NCBI GenBank assembly: GCA_028279545.1
Contig: JANQNN010000012.1
Coordinates: 1 to 64,000, forward strand
Direction: 5' to 3'
Origin: Nitrosopumilaceae archaeon
GTDB taxonomy: Archaea; Thermoproteota; Nitrososphaeria; Nitrososphaerales; Nitrosopumilaceae
DNA: 64,000 nucleotides
The first letter of the stretch is position 1; each line of letters opens with the position of its first letter. Made by a program: the position numbers and the translations under genes. This document shows, in pieces, positions 26,865-35,517 of this stretch. Under the pieces are notes generated by a model. That model was given only the letters and a program-made list of their open reading frames with translations, had not been told where the DNA came from and ran no database searches.

Positions 26865-26992
26865 TTGGTGATTTACCTTATCAAAATCAATATTGATTAC
26901 GCTTAAATAATTATCAGTGATTAAACGTATGCGCTTAAAATTTCAAACTCAATGAAAAATCATTAATTTACTAAAAAAGGATTGAAATTCAA

Positions 26993-28903
26993 TTACTCAT
27001 TAGAAAAATTTTCAAGTCTTGGATCATCTGGTGGTACTTTTTTCCTCATGGCATTAAAGAATTCTTGATGGGATTTTCTTGCTGTCTCTAGTAATGTATC
27101 CCAGGTTTTGGTATAGATGCCGTCTCGATGCGCTCTATCCATTTCTCCCTTTGCATCTTCAGAATAATTAGTACCTATTAAATATCCAAAAAAAGTTTTT
27201 TTGTTCTCTAAATTTGAAATCTTTGAATTTTCTTGTCTTAGAAAATCGATATAGGTCGTAAGTTGCTGAATTTCCGCCCTGCCTATTTTTTCCTTGGGTC
27301 GTTTAACTTCAATTACAAATGCTCTTCCCAATTCGCCTAAACAGAAAAAATCAATTCTTTTGTTTTTTCCCTTTGCTTTGGTTTTTTTATGAAATTTTTC
27401 CTTCAGGATGGTCTCTAATCTTTTTTCATGAGAAAGGCCCATGTAAGTCGGATCTATTAACCACGGATAGTCTTTGAGATATTCTTGCATGTTCGGTTTT
27501 TCAGGTACTCCTTTGTCAATCATTTCTTCAAATTTTTCAATAATCTTAATGTGAGATTTGACTATTTGGGCTATGGATACAGATTCTAATATTTGGAATT
27601 CTTGTAAGATTTCGTATAGCTTAGATTGTGCATCTGGAGATAAAGCAGAAACTTCATCAATCATATGAGTAAGTTCTTTATTTTCATAAGCATTAATTAG
27701 AGATCGTACTAACTCTATTAAACGGTCATCCTCAATTGTTTCTATCGAGGCCATTTTTGTCATGACAGCAGTTAATTCTTTCCTTTGTCTTTTAGGAAAT
27801 TTTTGAATACGTTCTAAGTATGGTGTTGCTCTTTGAATGTGTTCAATTTTGATTTTCCCACGTTCATCAGCCCATTTTGAAAGCACCGCAACAACCTTAG
27901 CTTTGCCCCATTCTTTTAGCAAAGCAGGAATTTTCATGGACCATAAAATAGTATTTCTTCCAGTGGTTACAAAATCAGTTTTATCATCTAAAAAATCTGC
28001 TTCAACTTCACCAGTCATGTATTGCATTCCATGTTGACCATATACACCACCAGTAACATCAAAAAACCAAGGCTCTTGAACTAATTTTCCTCTGGATAAA
28101 ACAGCAATGCCTCTTGATTCTGCATCATGTATTGGTTTTTCAGTAAAACCAATCCAAAATGTAACTGTACCAGCTCCAGGAATTTGAAAAACACCTTTCT
28201 TTTTGATAATTTTCTCTTTATCAAATTTCATACGATTGTTAGGAAAATAAATTTGAAATGGTCCTTCGTCTTTTTTTAATATTTTATCATTTATTTGTAC
28301 TTGAAATTTATCAGACAGTACTGAAAATCTCCTCGCCATACTTCGCATAAAAATATCTTCAACAATTGCGTTTCTGAGTTTTAAATTTCGAAGAATTACC
28401 TTAGTTCCATCATTATCTGATGTAGCAACATTATCCTCTTCTGGTAGGATTTCATAATCCTCTCCATGTTCTAATTTTTCTATAACTGAATAATCTAAAA
28501 CAAATTTTGTTCTTTTTTTGTTTTTCACAGTAATAATTTCAACTGTGTTAGCAATTCCAAAACCAGCTAATTTACCTAATCCTTTATGTGCCATGCGTTT
28601 ACGTTTAAATTTTCCTTGAGTATAGTTTCCATCTTCTTTTCTCGCATCTCTTCCTATAACCATATATTTTGAATCACAATCAGACCATTCCATTCCATGA
28701 CCATTGTCTTCTACTTCAATCATACTTGTAGTTGAAATTTTTTTTCCAAACGTGATATTGATTTTTACCTTTTCTGCATTTGCGTCCCATGCATTTGATA
28801 TTAATTCCGCAATGGCCGGAACAGGGCCAGCATACATTTGTAATCCTAAATGTCTTACCACTTCACCAGCAAACTTCATTTTAAGCGGTCTGGGTTTTGC
28901 CAT
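26993..28903 (-). CDS. GHKL (MutL/MORC/Hsp90-type) ATPase fused to a PD-(D/E)XK nuclease
   Basis: 636 residues. The ATPase domain shows the N box AIAELISNAWDANAEKVKI (E33, N37), motif VEDNGHGM (D66, G68, G70) and the lid AHKGLGKLAGFG (G108-K111). A helical middle (about 350-480) leads to a nuclease domain with RIDFF (D518) and VIEVKRP (E532, K534), the PD-(D/E)XK set, followed by QQLTTYIDFL. GHKL ATPases with Dcm and Vsr neighbours are known from restriction systems related to MORC proteins. Here ATPase and nuclease are in one chain, so it is probably the restriction subunit of the adjacent Dcm-type system. Confidence 0.85.
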   Translation of the reverse strand: MAKPRPLKMKFAGEVVRHLGLQMYAGPVPAIAELISNAWDANAEKVKINITFGKKISTTSMIEVEDNGHGMEWSDCDSKYMVIGRDARKEDGNYTQGKFKRKRMAHKGLGKLAGFGIANTVEIITVKNKKRTKFVLDYSVIEKLEHGEDYEILPEEDNVATSDNDGTKVILRNLKLRNAIVEDIFMRSMARRFSVLSDKFQVQINDKILKKDEGPFQIYFPNNRMKFDKEKIIKKKGVFQIPGAGTVTFWIGFTEKPIHDAESRGIAVLSRGKLVQEPWFFDVTGGVYGQHGMQYMTGEVEADFLDDKTDFVTTGRNTILWSMKIPALLKEWGKAKVVAVLSKWADERGKIKIEHIQRATPYLERIQKFPKRQRKELTAVMTKMASIETIEDDRLIELVRSLINAYENKELTHMIDEVSALSPDAQSKLYEILQEFQILESVSIAQIVKSHIKIIEKFEEMIDKGVPEKPNMQEYLKDYPWLIDPTYMGLSHEKRLETILKEKFHKKTKAKGKNKRIDFFCLGELGRAFVIEVKRPKEKIGRAEIQQLTTYIDFLRQENSKISNLENKKTFFGYLIGTNYSEDAKGEMDRAHRDGIYTKTWDTLLETARKSHQEFFNAMRKKVPPDDPRLENFSNE

Positions 28904-28947
28904 AACAAAATCAATGGTTTGTATAGTATTATATTTTTATAAATTTC

Positions 28948-29364
28948 ATGAGTGACATTTTTTCAAAACAAAAAAGATCTGAGGTTATGCGTAATATTAA
29001 GAGCAAAAACACAAAACTCGAATTATCTACAAAAAAATTACTAAGAAGAAAAAAGATCAAATTCAGATCGCATCCTAAAATTTTTGGGAAGCCAGATTTT
29101 ATTATTGAAAATAAATTAATTTTGTTTTGTGATAGCTCTTTTTGGCATGGAAGAAATTGGGAAAAATTGAAGAAAAGATTGGAAAAGGGAAATAATTCAG
29201 AATATTGGATAACTCACATAGAAAATAATAGAAAAAGAGATAGAAAGGTAAACAGTATTTTGAAAAAAGAAGGTTGTAAGGTAATCAGACTTTGGGATTC
29301 GGATATTCATAAAAGACCAGATTGGTGTGCAAGACAAATCCAAAACCGAATAAATTTAAGGTAA
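28948..29364 (+). CDS. vsr: Very short patch repair endonuclease (Vsr)
   Basis: 138 residues. Typical Vsr features are DIFSKQKRSEVMRNIKSKNT at the N-terminus, the metal Asp in FGKPDFII, ILFCDSSFWHGRNW with the His/Trp region that intercalates at the mismatch, and the C-terminal RLWDSDI. Vsr nicks T-G mismatches left by deamination of 5-methylcytosine. It lies divergent from the GHKL gene over a 44-base AT-rich gap and overlaps the Dcm gene tail to tail by nine bases. Confidence 0.9.
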   Translation: MSDIFSKQKRSEVMRNIKSKNTKLELSTKKLLRRKKIKFRSHPKIFGKPDFIIENKLILFCDSSFWHGRNWEKLKKRLEKGNNSEYWITHIENNRKRDRKVNSILKKEGCKVIRLWDSDIHKRPDWCARQIQNRINLR

Positions 29365-30423
29365 AATTTGCATTAATTGTATACCTATCCGTTTTGCCAA
29401 ATGAACAGGAACAGCGTCCCCAATCATTTCTTCTGCTCTTTGTCGATTTCCTCCCATTTGGAAGTTATCTGGAATTGTTTGAATTCTCATTGCTTCTCTG
29501 AGTGAGATTCCTCGATTTTGCGATGGATGAATAAAGCGTCCACATGCTGGTGTCGTACAGCGACATGTCATAGTAGGTGCTGGTTTATCCCACCACATTC
29601 TTCCATATACTGAATCTGCCCCATGTTTGATTTTTTTATGGCATTCTAACCAAAGGTTACGTGGCAATTGAGTACGGCTTCCACCATTTTTCGGAATTGC
29701 CTTAATAATTTTCAAAACTTTAGGATCGTGATTTCTAGAAAAGTGTAAATTATCTTCAATGTCTTTTTTTCCCACACTAATAGGTTTTAGATCTTTAATG
29801 GCATCTTTAACGGTTTTGTGATTTCGCTTTTTTGTATTAAGGAATTTCTGCAAAGATTTTTGAACTTTTTGAGTCATATGTTTTTTTTTAATTGATATTG
29901 CAATAACCCTATGTCTGTTTTGTGGTACGTTAAAATCTGCGGCGTTTACTGTGTTAAACACAGTACTATAACCAGCTTTTTCTAGTTTTTTCAAATAATA
30001 TTCAAAAAATTTCTTTCCGGGTCCTTTTACCATCCATGCAACATTTTCAAAAACCACTGCAGTAGGTTTGGTTTCCTCAATTATCTTGGCAAATTTTTTT
30101 ACATATTTGCTTCGGGGATCCGAAGAAGCGTTTACCGATGTTGTGTCTGAAAGCTTACTAAATGATTGGCAAGGGGGGCATCCAACAATACAAAATCTTT
30201 CGGTTTTACGGATTTTCCCTGCCTTGAGGATTTGCTTACCGTCTACATTCATAACGTCGCGGATGATAGGTTTTACCTTCAAATTACTTTCATAGACTTC
30301 ACAACGAATCGGGTTAATTTCCAAAGCAGTAGCAATTTCAAATCCAGCTTGTCTGAATCCTAGAGAGGCGCATCCCATTCCCGAAAATATGTCAACAAGT
30401 TTGTATCGTTTTTGGGATTTCAC
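29356..30423 (-). CDS. dcm: DNA cytosine-5 methyltransferase (Dcm type)
   Basis: 355 residues with all key motifs: I in KLVDIFSGMGCASLGFRQAG, IV as VGCPPCQSFS (catalytic Cys), VI as VFENVAWM, VIII as QNRHRVIAIS and X as GDAVPVHLAKRIG. The target-recognition region (about 190-280) is short. It probably protects element DNA against the GHKL-nuclease; the Vsr next door would repair its deamination products. Read on the minus strand, upstream of the HEPN-type gene's end. Confidence 0.92.
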   Translation of the reverse strand: MKSQKRYKLVDIFSGMGCASLGFRQAGFEIATALEINPIRCEVYESNLKVKPIIRDVMNVDGKQILKAGKIRKTERFCIVGCPPCQSFSKLSDTTSVNASSDPRSKYVKKFAKIIEETKPTAVVFENVAWMVKGPGKKFFEYYLKKLEKAGYSTVFNTVNAADFNVPQNRHRVIAISIKKKHMTQKVQKSLQKFLNTKKRNHKTVKDAIKDLKPISVGKKDIEDNLHFSRNHDPKVLKIIKAIPKNGGSRTQLPRNLWLECHKKIKHGADSVYGRMWWDKPAPTMTCRCTTPACGRFIHPSQNRGISLREAMRIQTIPDNFQMGGNRQRAEEMIGDAVPVHLAKRIGIQLMQILP

Positions 30424-30538
30424 AATTTTATGATTTTTTTGAGGGTTAATTAAGTGAACGTCTCGGAGACCAGAAATCCATAATCTACAGTAAATTTACG
30501 TGTTGTTTTTTTGTTCTGAAAATGGTTACTGACCGCCT

Positions 30539-31123
30539 TTAAGAGATTTTTTTTACCTGCTCATATAACTTCTTTATTACGTTTAATCTATCTTCAAATT
30601 TGAAAGATTGATTCAAGAAAGTTATTTCGCGCGTTGCAGGATTAAAATGTCTCATATACATACTGGAATCAGTGTTCAAAAATCCATCTTTGTCCCCCCA
30701 ATTTGAATCTATAAATGGAATTCTTGAATCTTGCAACATATCTTCTGCATATTCGTCAAAATGTTCAAATTTATTTCTCAGTTGACGTGAACCACTATTG
30801 AATTCATGTCCCAAAGGGATCAATTCAAGTAACTCTTTCCCTCTTTGAGCATATTGAGGTTTGTTGGGATTAGGTGCAAAGATTTTTGAAATATTTGCGT
30901 CTGCAATTAGAAATGCCTGAAGGTAGAACCAACATTCCAAAAATGGTGGTTCTTTATTTTTCGAGAGGTTATGATTTTTTAAAATTTTTTGGAATTCGTC
31001 ATATGCTATAAATGCAAATTCACATTGTTTTTTTATTTCGCAAACAAAAACATCTTTCGTTCTAGAATTCAATAGATTGAGATTACCGTTTTCTTTTAAA
31101 AATTTGTTTTTAATGATATGCAT
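30539..31123 (-). CDS. HEPN-type helical protein, possible RNase
   Basis: 194 residues, mostly helical. The segment RQLRNKFEHFDEYAEDM (R116 to H121) carries R-x4-H with a preceding polar residue, the RNase signature of HEPN domains in abortive-infection, RES/MNT and CRISPR-linked nucleases. Helices before it (FLECWFYLQAFLIADANISKIF) fit the HEPN bundle. No MNT antitoxin-type nucleotidyltransferase is beside it. The call rests on one motif plus helix pattern and a defence-island setting. Confidence 0.55.
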   Translation of the reverse strand: MHIIKNKFLKENGNLNLLNSRTKDVFVCEIKKQCEFAFIAYDEFQKILKNHNLSKNKEPPFLECWFYLQAFLIADANISKIFAPNPNKPQYAQRGKELLELIPLGHEFNSGSRQLRNKFEHFDEYAEDMLQDSRIPFIDSNWGDKDGFLNTDSSMYMRHFNPATREITFLNQSFKFEDRLNVIKKLYEQVKKIS

Positions 31124-31142
31124 AATCTATAGTAGGATAATG
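31121..31142. repeat. Palindromic spacer, copy 1 (degenerate)
   Basis: CATAATCTATAGTAGGATAATG, quoted as CATAATC-TATAGTAG-GATAATG, is a weaker copy of the 26-base palindrome described at 32776. It covers the ATG of the HEPN-type gene. Confidence 0.6.
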
Positions 31143-31169
31143 AAAAAAAAGAAAACAATTGTTGGAATG

Positions 31170-31274
31170 TCAACAAGTGAAGTCACATAATGGACAGGTA
31201 TTTGAATTGCCAGGTTCCAAAGGAACTGCTATTCCATGTTTTTGGCAGTTTGGACATTGGTTAAACCGACTCAC
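31170..31274 (-). CDS. 34-residue zinc-ribbon micro-protein
   Basis: From GTG 31274 the peptide contains RFNQCPNCQKHGIAVPLEP then NTCPLCDFTC and stops at 31170. Two C-x-x-C knuckles spaced by about 17 residues make a complete small zinc ribbon. It is read in the same direction as the HEPN-type gene, 47 bases upstream of its start. Role unknown; perhaps a partner or antitoxin, which is inference. Confidence 0.5.
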   Translation of the reverse strand: MSRFNQCPNCQKHGIAVPLEPGNSNTCPLCDFTC

Positions 31275-31351
31275 AAGATTTTGATTTATTTTTTGTATTT
31301 AGTATAATGTCAGTTGGAATTCTTTCAGACTTGTAGCTTGAACATCATTTC

Positions 31352-31642
31352 TTACGGATAATTTTTGATCATGTGTTGGTACATTAAATCAAGGTCTCGA
31401 AACTCTGGACAATCCATCTCAACGTATTTCATGATTTGCTCATATTGGAGACTGGTTGCTTCACGCTCACTTGTTGCCATTTCAGGGCTATGATTTAGCT
31501 CCCAAATGTCCTTGTAAAGTAGCAGGCATTCTAATTCTTTAGATTCTGAATTAACAAGCGAAGAAGTGCCAAATACCCATCCAACGATGAAACTGACAAT
31601 TACTAAAATTACAAAAGATAAAAAGATTATTTTCTTATTCAT
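31352..31642 (-). CDS. Small signal-anchored exported protein
   Basis: 96 residues from ATG 31642 (MNKKIIFLSFVILVIVSFIV as anchor); a start at 31669 is possible. The exported part is helical with two Cys (ECLLLYKD, MDCPEFRDLD). The segment DCPEFRDLDLMYQHMI resembles the DLxxxPxFxxLI motif of two other exported proteins in these elements (33799, 47764). It overlaps the stop of the gene upstream. Confidence 0.55.
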   Translation of the reverse strand: MNKKIIFLSFVILVIVSFIVGWVFGTSSLVNSESKELECLLLYKDIWELNHSPEMATSEREATSLQYEQIMKYVEMDCPEFRDLDLMYQHMIKNYP

Positions 31643-32726
31643 TTTCAAATAACATCCGATAAATTTCATCTAGTCTAGGTTCAAAATAAGGATCGTATTG
31701 TGATTTAATTACAATAAATGTCGCTCCAATAATTTCTTCTTTTAATAACAGACTAGAAGATTTACCGCCACTTCCAAACCTCATTGCTTTGCTAATATCC
31801 TCAATTTCGACCTTTGTCCCATTTGAGAATTTTAAATCAGGATGCAAAACGATTCTTACTGTTTCTTTACCTGCAATTTTATCACCATCATTGTGTTGAC
31901 CTACCATTGAAGCGCCAAGGGGATAATTTGTGAAAATTGGTTTTCCAACAAACTCAGGTAATCTCAAAAAGGGGTGAGTGTAATTATCAAACCTAAACTG
32001 GGTAGAGTTTTCATTCACGTTTCCAGGAAAAATATAGACAGTAAGATTGTGTGGTTTTGTCCATCCCCGTTCAATTAGTTTAGGAATAGTTTCAGGTTTA
32101 ACACAAGCTGGAAATCCATTATTTGATTTGAGAATTACTTCAAATTCATTATTGCAATGGACAAACTCAGGTTTTACTCCTCGTTCATATTGTACAAGTG
32201 GAGAAGGATTGTTTATGATTTCAAAGAAAGCAGTTTTTACAATTTCTCCTGTGGGATACGAAAGGCCATATGTTTTTTCAAAAGTAATGGTAAATTTTCC
32301 CGACTTTGTAATATTGTATAACCAATGATTGGTCAGAATTTCATATCTAGATTCATTGCTTGCACCCCACAAAGTAGCATCAATTCTATTGCCATCAGGA
32401 TCAAACACTTCATGAAGATAATTCTCGATGTCTGGAATATCATAAGATGGCATTGAATAATGATACACTAAATTTTCTCCATACTTTATCTTGTCAGGAG
32501 TTACTTTGACGGTGATTTCCGGAGTATATTCATTTGAATCTCCAAATCTTTGACAGAGATCAAATATTGTATTGGCATCCTCTGAATCTAGAAATGAATT
32601 ATCTTTGCATAATTTCTTCAAATCTTCTAATTTTTCTGGAATTTCTGCAAAGGCTTCAAAATTTACAAGATTGATTGACACTAAAGTTATAGAAAAAATT
32701 AGAAACAAAAATATCAAGAATCTCAT
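31635..32726 (-). CDS. Secreted protein with an ACVK module
   Basis: 363 residues. A signal peptide (MRFLIFLFLIFSITLVSINL to about residue 28) is followed by a beta-rich domain (EITVKVTPDKIKYGENLVYH, KSGKFTITFEKTYG). At about residues 190-225 comes the module C-x4-E-V-I-L-K-S..GFPACVKPETIPKLIERGW, shared with the proteins at 35518, 49344 and 51520. The C-terminal 130 residues are unique. The gene lies in element A, upstream of a small exported protein with overlapping ends. Confidence 0.6.
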   Translation of the reverse strand: MRFLIFLFLIFSITLVSINLVNFEAFAEIPEKLEDLKKLCKDNSFLDSEDANTIFDLCQRFGDSNEYTPEITVKVTPDKIKYGENLVYHYSMPSYDIPDIENYLHEVFDPDGNRIDATLWGASNESRYEILTNHWLYNITKSGKFTITFEKTYGLSYPTGEIVKTAFFEIINNPSPLVQYERGVKPEFVHCNNEFEVILKSNNGFPACVKPETIPKLIERGWTKPHNLTVYIFPGNVNENSTQFRFDNYTHPFLRLPEFVGKPIFTNYPLGASMVGQHNDGDKIAGKETVRIVLHPDLKFSNGTKVEIEDISKAMRFGSGGKSSSLLLKEEIIGATFIVIKSQYDPYFEPRLDEIYRMLFENE

Positions 32727-32775
32727 AACTTCATTATGTAATTGCTGTTTTTACTTCTTTCCTAGAAATCATCAG

Positions 32776-32801
32776 TTCATAATCTCTACTAGGATTACGA
32801 A
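32776..32801. repeat. Palindromic spacer, copy 2
   Basis: An almost perfect inverted repeat, TTCATAATC-TCTACTAG-GATTACGAA. It precedes the 5' end of the secreted ACVK protein gene. Consensus of all copies: TTCRTAATC-CTAnnnnA-GATTACGAA. Confidence 0.85.
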
Positions 32802-33190
32802 CTCTTTTTCACTTCATAATTTGTTACCAATTTTTTGTAAGTTTTAGCTTTTCATGAAAATAGCTTCAAAGATTTATTGTTCACGCATGAAAAGCTTGTA
32901 AATAACTCATTAGTTCATGCGTGATTTGTGAGAAAAGCTGTTTCTCATAGATTTTACGAATGAACGATGAAAATTTTCACAAATTTTTCAGGTAATGAGA
33001 ACTTGGAGAATTGGAAAACACCCTATTCTCTCACGCATGACCAAAGCTCTAATTATCTTCGTAATCCTAGGGGAGATTACGTGTTTTTGTGATGATTATA
33101 GCTTTAACAATATTCTGAATTTTCTCAACGATTTTGGTTTGGAATAATTTTTACATCAAAGGTTTTAACAATAAATGTGTCCTTGATATT
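32802..33190. other. Gene-free region with inverted repeats ACGCATGA
   Basis: TCACGCATGAA at 32881-32891 is inverted as TTCATGCGTGA at 32914-32924, and TCACGCATGA occurs again at 33031-33040. Between them lies the hairpin TGAGAAA/TTTCTCA (32929-32947). The region also contains palindromic spacer copy 3. No gene is seen. It could be a control region for the divergent genes on both sides or a replication/partition site of the element. Confidence 0.5.
33058..33083. repeat. Palindromic spacer, copy 3
   Basis: TTCGTAATC-CTAGGGGA-GATTACGTG, same arms as the other copies with a changed centre. Confidence 0.85.
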
Positions 33191-33721
33191 ATGTTAAACT
33201 TTGAAAGAGTAATTCTTTTTTCAATTTTATTTGTTTCAATTTTTGTGGTTAATACGGCTTTTGCGATTTGCTTATCTGATAAGGACTGGCCTGAAAATCC
33301 ATGTTTTGACAATCTTCCTTATTCAAAATCCAGTCTTCAAAGTTCAATGGATCAATACTATTCAATGAAAGGTCAAGAATGGATGGAAATGAAAAAAGCT
33401 GAAATGGATTATGCAATTGAAAACAGAATATTAGAGTATTGGATTTCAAAGGGTGATGAATCTAAAGGTTTTGCAAATTCCAATGTCTATATGTATTATT
33501 TTGTATATGATGAAGCACCCTCTCTTGGAGGGTACTATAATCGACTCATAATTGAAGAAGACAGGGACCCCGATATGGAATTTTACCCTGGAGATATAGA
33601 AGAAAATATTCCACCAGCTAGAGCCATTAATCCATATCAAGGTCCAATCATTTGGTCCCTTTTGATTGCAGGGATTGTTGCAATAGGATTTATTTTTGTC
33701 AAAAAACTGATGAGAAAATAA
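33191..33721 (+). CDS. Exported protein with N-terminal signal and C-terminal membrane anchor
   Basis: 176 residues from ATG 33191. Signal peptide MLNFERVILFSILFVSIFVV to NTAFA (about 24), a helical acidic middle (EWMEMKKAEMDYAIENRILE), a Pro-rich linker and a C-terminal helix (about 151-170) before KKLMRK. A surface-exposed, membrane-tethered protein of unknown function. It sits alone between spacer copies 3 and 4. Confidence 0.6.
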   Translation: MLNFERVILFSILFVSIFVVNTAFAICLSDKDWPENPCFDNLPYSKSSLQSSMDQYYSMKGQEWMEMKKAEMDYAIENRILEYWISKGDESKGFANSNVYMYYFVYDEAPSLGGYYNRLIIEEDRDPDMEFYPGDIEENIPPARAINPYQGPIIWSLLIAGIVAIGFIFVKKLMRK

Positions 33722-33747
33722 TTCATAATCCTAGTAGAGATTATGAT
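33722..33747. repeat. Palindromic spacer, copy 4
   Basis: TTCATAATC-CTAGTAGA-GATTATGAT, directly after the stop of the preceding gene. Confidence 0.85.
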
Positions 33748-33798
33748 AAAACGGAGCAGCTGGAAAGAGCTTAAAACAAAAACCTTCGTAATATTGGT

Positions 33799-34248
33799 AT
33801 GAAATGGAAAATAATTCTGGCATTTATCATAATTTTAGTAATTGTTTCATCTATAATTGGTGCCTGGTTTCTTTCTTCACCTGCAAGATTTGCTGTAGAA
33901 AGACAAAATGAAAAATCGAATTTTTCATATATTCAAGTTTCTGATAGAACCTTAGAAAAATTTCCACACATAAAACAGTCTATGGAAAAAACTGAAAAAC
34001 TTCTTGTTATAACCCATGATGACCTTGGGAATGAATATCGTCAATATTCTCCTATTCATAGAGCTGTAGATATTCCCAATTCTGTAGCTTGGCAATTGTT
34101 TGACGAACTGGGAATTGATAAGAGGTTTCCTGGTTCTAACTTATCTGATCTATTAGGTACTAGGACACCTTTTCATTTACAATATGAAGAAAAGTTCTAT
34201 TATGCATTGATTGAATTCTGTCTCGAACCCTGTAGAGACTTTGCTTAA
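33799..34248 (+). CDS. Signal-anchored exported protein (DLxxxPxFxxLI type)
   Basis: 149 residues. Anchor MKWKIILAFIIILVIVSSII, then an outside domain with YIQVSDRTLEKFPHIKQSM and a closing strand YEEKFYYALIEFC ending in a Cys pair (CLEPC). The same two segments appear in the frameshifted protein at 47764 (FLDLTDEDLSQVPQFRELI, YQNEYYLAGFSIC), so the two elements carry homologues. Function unknown. Confidence 0.55.
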   Translation: MKWKIILAFIIILVIVSSIIGAWFLSSPARFAVERQNEKSNFSYIQVSDRTLEKFPHIKQSMEKTEKLLVITHDDLGNEYRQYSPIHRAVDIPNSVAWQLFDELGIDKRFPGSNLSDLLGTRTPFHLQYEEKFYYALIEFCLEPCRDFA

Positions 34249-34304
34249 AAAATTACCAGTTAAATCTAAAAAATTGATAAGACAATAATGTATGCTAAGG
34301 TAAT

Positions 34305-35120
34305 ATGAATAAAAAAATAATTTTAGCTGTTTCTATTATTGCCGGGATTGGTATTTCAGTATGGTTATTTACCTATTGTTTCCCTGCTTGTGACAAGGCT
34401 CTGGCAGGTGAAAGATTCTATAATTTAGAAATTGACGGATTAAAAGAAGAATACTACCTAGATGAAACAATTCAAGCCAAGCTTCGATTTCATTATTTTG
34501 GAAAACCTTGTGGTCCAGCATCTTTACAAATTCTTCAAAATGGTGAAACCATTTGGGGAATTAATGCCACACCAGGTTGTGATTCTAATCAACCGCCAAT
34601 TTATGGAAATTCTACCTCCTCACATCTTCGTGTAAATGCTGACCCAATTAAGGATCTAAACGGAGCAGGAAATTATGTGATAAAAGGAGTTCATGAGACA
34701 ATGGAGGATGGTTCATTTTCTGTTGAAAAACAGTTTACCATAAAGGAAATCCCTAAAAATGAAGAAAATGAAAACATTCCTCTTGAGCGTGGAGCCCCCC
34801 TGAATCTTAGAGTGGTAGACAAAAATAACAACTATTTGAGTACCATCACATCAAATGAAGAAGTAACTTTTCAATACGATCTGATGAATAAAGAAAATTC
34901 TGATAAAAAAATTGAGATTGAGTTTTTCGTAAGGATTGATGAGGACACAACAGATGATGAAAAAATCATCCTTTATGAAAAATTAGTAGTTGAACTAGAA
35001 CCTAATGAATCCAAGTTACTAACCTGGAATCACACCTTTGATAAATCTGGATACTATGCAGCAACCATTATTCCAAAAGGGCAACCATCACAAGAAGTAA
35101 GTTTTTTTGTTTTGTCTTAA
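34305..35120 (+). CDS. Signal-anchored secreted protein with a PLERG beta domain
   Basis: 271 residues. Signal or anchor (MNKKIILAVSIIAGIGISVW), a first beta domain with Cys residues (CFPACDKALAG, GKPCGPASLQIL) and a second from NIPLERGAPLNLRVVDKNNN to EVSFFVLS. The second matches the protein at 51520 (NVPLERGEPLGIRIVDVEGN to EISFFVFE), so it is a shared Ig-like module. Probably extracellular. It shares the interval between spacer copies 4 and 5 with the gene upstream. Confidence 0.6.
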   Translation: MNKKIILAVSIIAGIGISVWLFTYCFPACDKALAGERFYNLEIDGLKEEYYLDETIQAKLRFHYFGKPCGPASLQILQNGETIWGINATPGCDSNQPPIYGNSTSSHLRVNADPIKDLNGAGNYVIKGVHETMEDGSFSVEKQFTIKEIPKNEENENIPLERGAPLNLRVVDKNNNYLSTITSNEEVTFQYDLMNKENSDKKIEIEFFVRIDEDTTDDEKIILYEKLVVELEPNESKLLTWNHTFDKSGYYAATIIPKGQPSQEVSFFVLS

Positions 35121-35139
35121 TCCTACTATAGATTACGAA
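35117..35139. repeat. Palindromic spacer, copy 5
   Basis: TTAATC-CTACTATA-GATTACGAA; its first bases are the stop codon of the preceding gene. Confidence 0.8.
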
Positions 35140-35405
35140 TTGGATTCTTGTTTAGCATTACTTGGAGCTTCAACAGATTTTTTCATGAAGCCTGCAATTA
35201 TTAGTACAATTCCAATAATAAAAAAAACCCCAAGAGTACCATCAGAATAATTAGTTGAATCGCAATCAACTGCTATATAAACCGGGAATCGAAAACCTCC
35301 CAAACTAGCAAGATTACATTGGGCTAAGTTGTTTAAAGAAAGAAAGATGCCAAAAATTCCAAAAATGGTTGAAGCTATTCCTACTAAAATTAGTTTTATT
35401 CTCAC
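35133..35405 (-). CDS. Small two-helix membrane protein
   Basis: 90 residues on the minus strand. Helices at about 5-24 and 59-75 enclose an outside loop with Cys residues (AQCNLASLGGFRFPVYIAVD, then DCDST). Alone between spacer copies 5 and 6 and opposite in direction to its neighbours, as expected if each interval were moved as a unit. Function unknown. Confidence 0.5.
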   Translation of the reverse strand: MRIKLILVGIASTIFGIFGIFLSLNNLAQCNLASLGGFRFPVYIAVDCDSTNYSDGTLGVFFIIGIVLIIAGFMKKSVEAPSNAKQESNS

Positions 35406-35455
35406 ATTAAATTTTGAATTTAGTTTTATTTATCACTGATTTGTAAAAATTAGTT

Positions 35456-35480
35456 GCGTAATCTTACTATGGATTACGAA
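35456..35480. repeat. Palindromic spacer, copy 6
   Basis: GCGTAATC-TTACTATG-GATTACGAA, 38 bases before the Kunitz-serpin start; it may also lie in that gene's leader or promoter. Confidence 0.85.
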
Positions 35481-35517
35481 GAATAGAACTACTTATGAAT
35501 ACCATTTCAATAAACTA

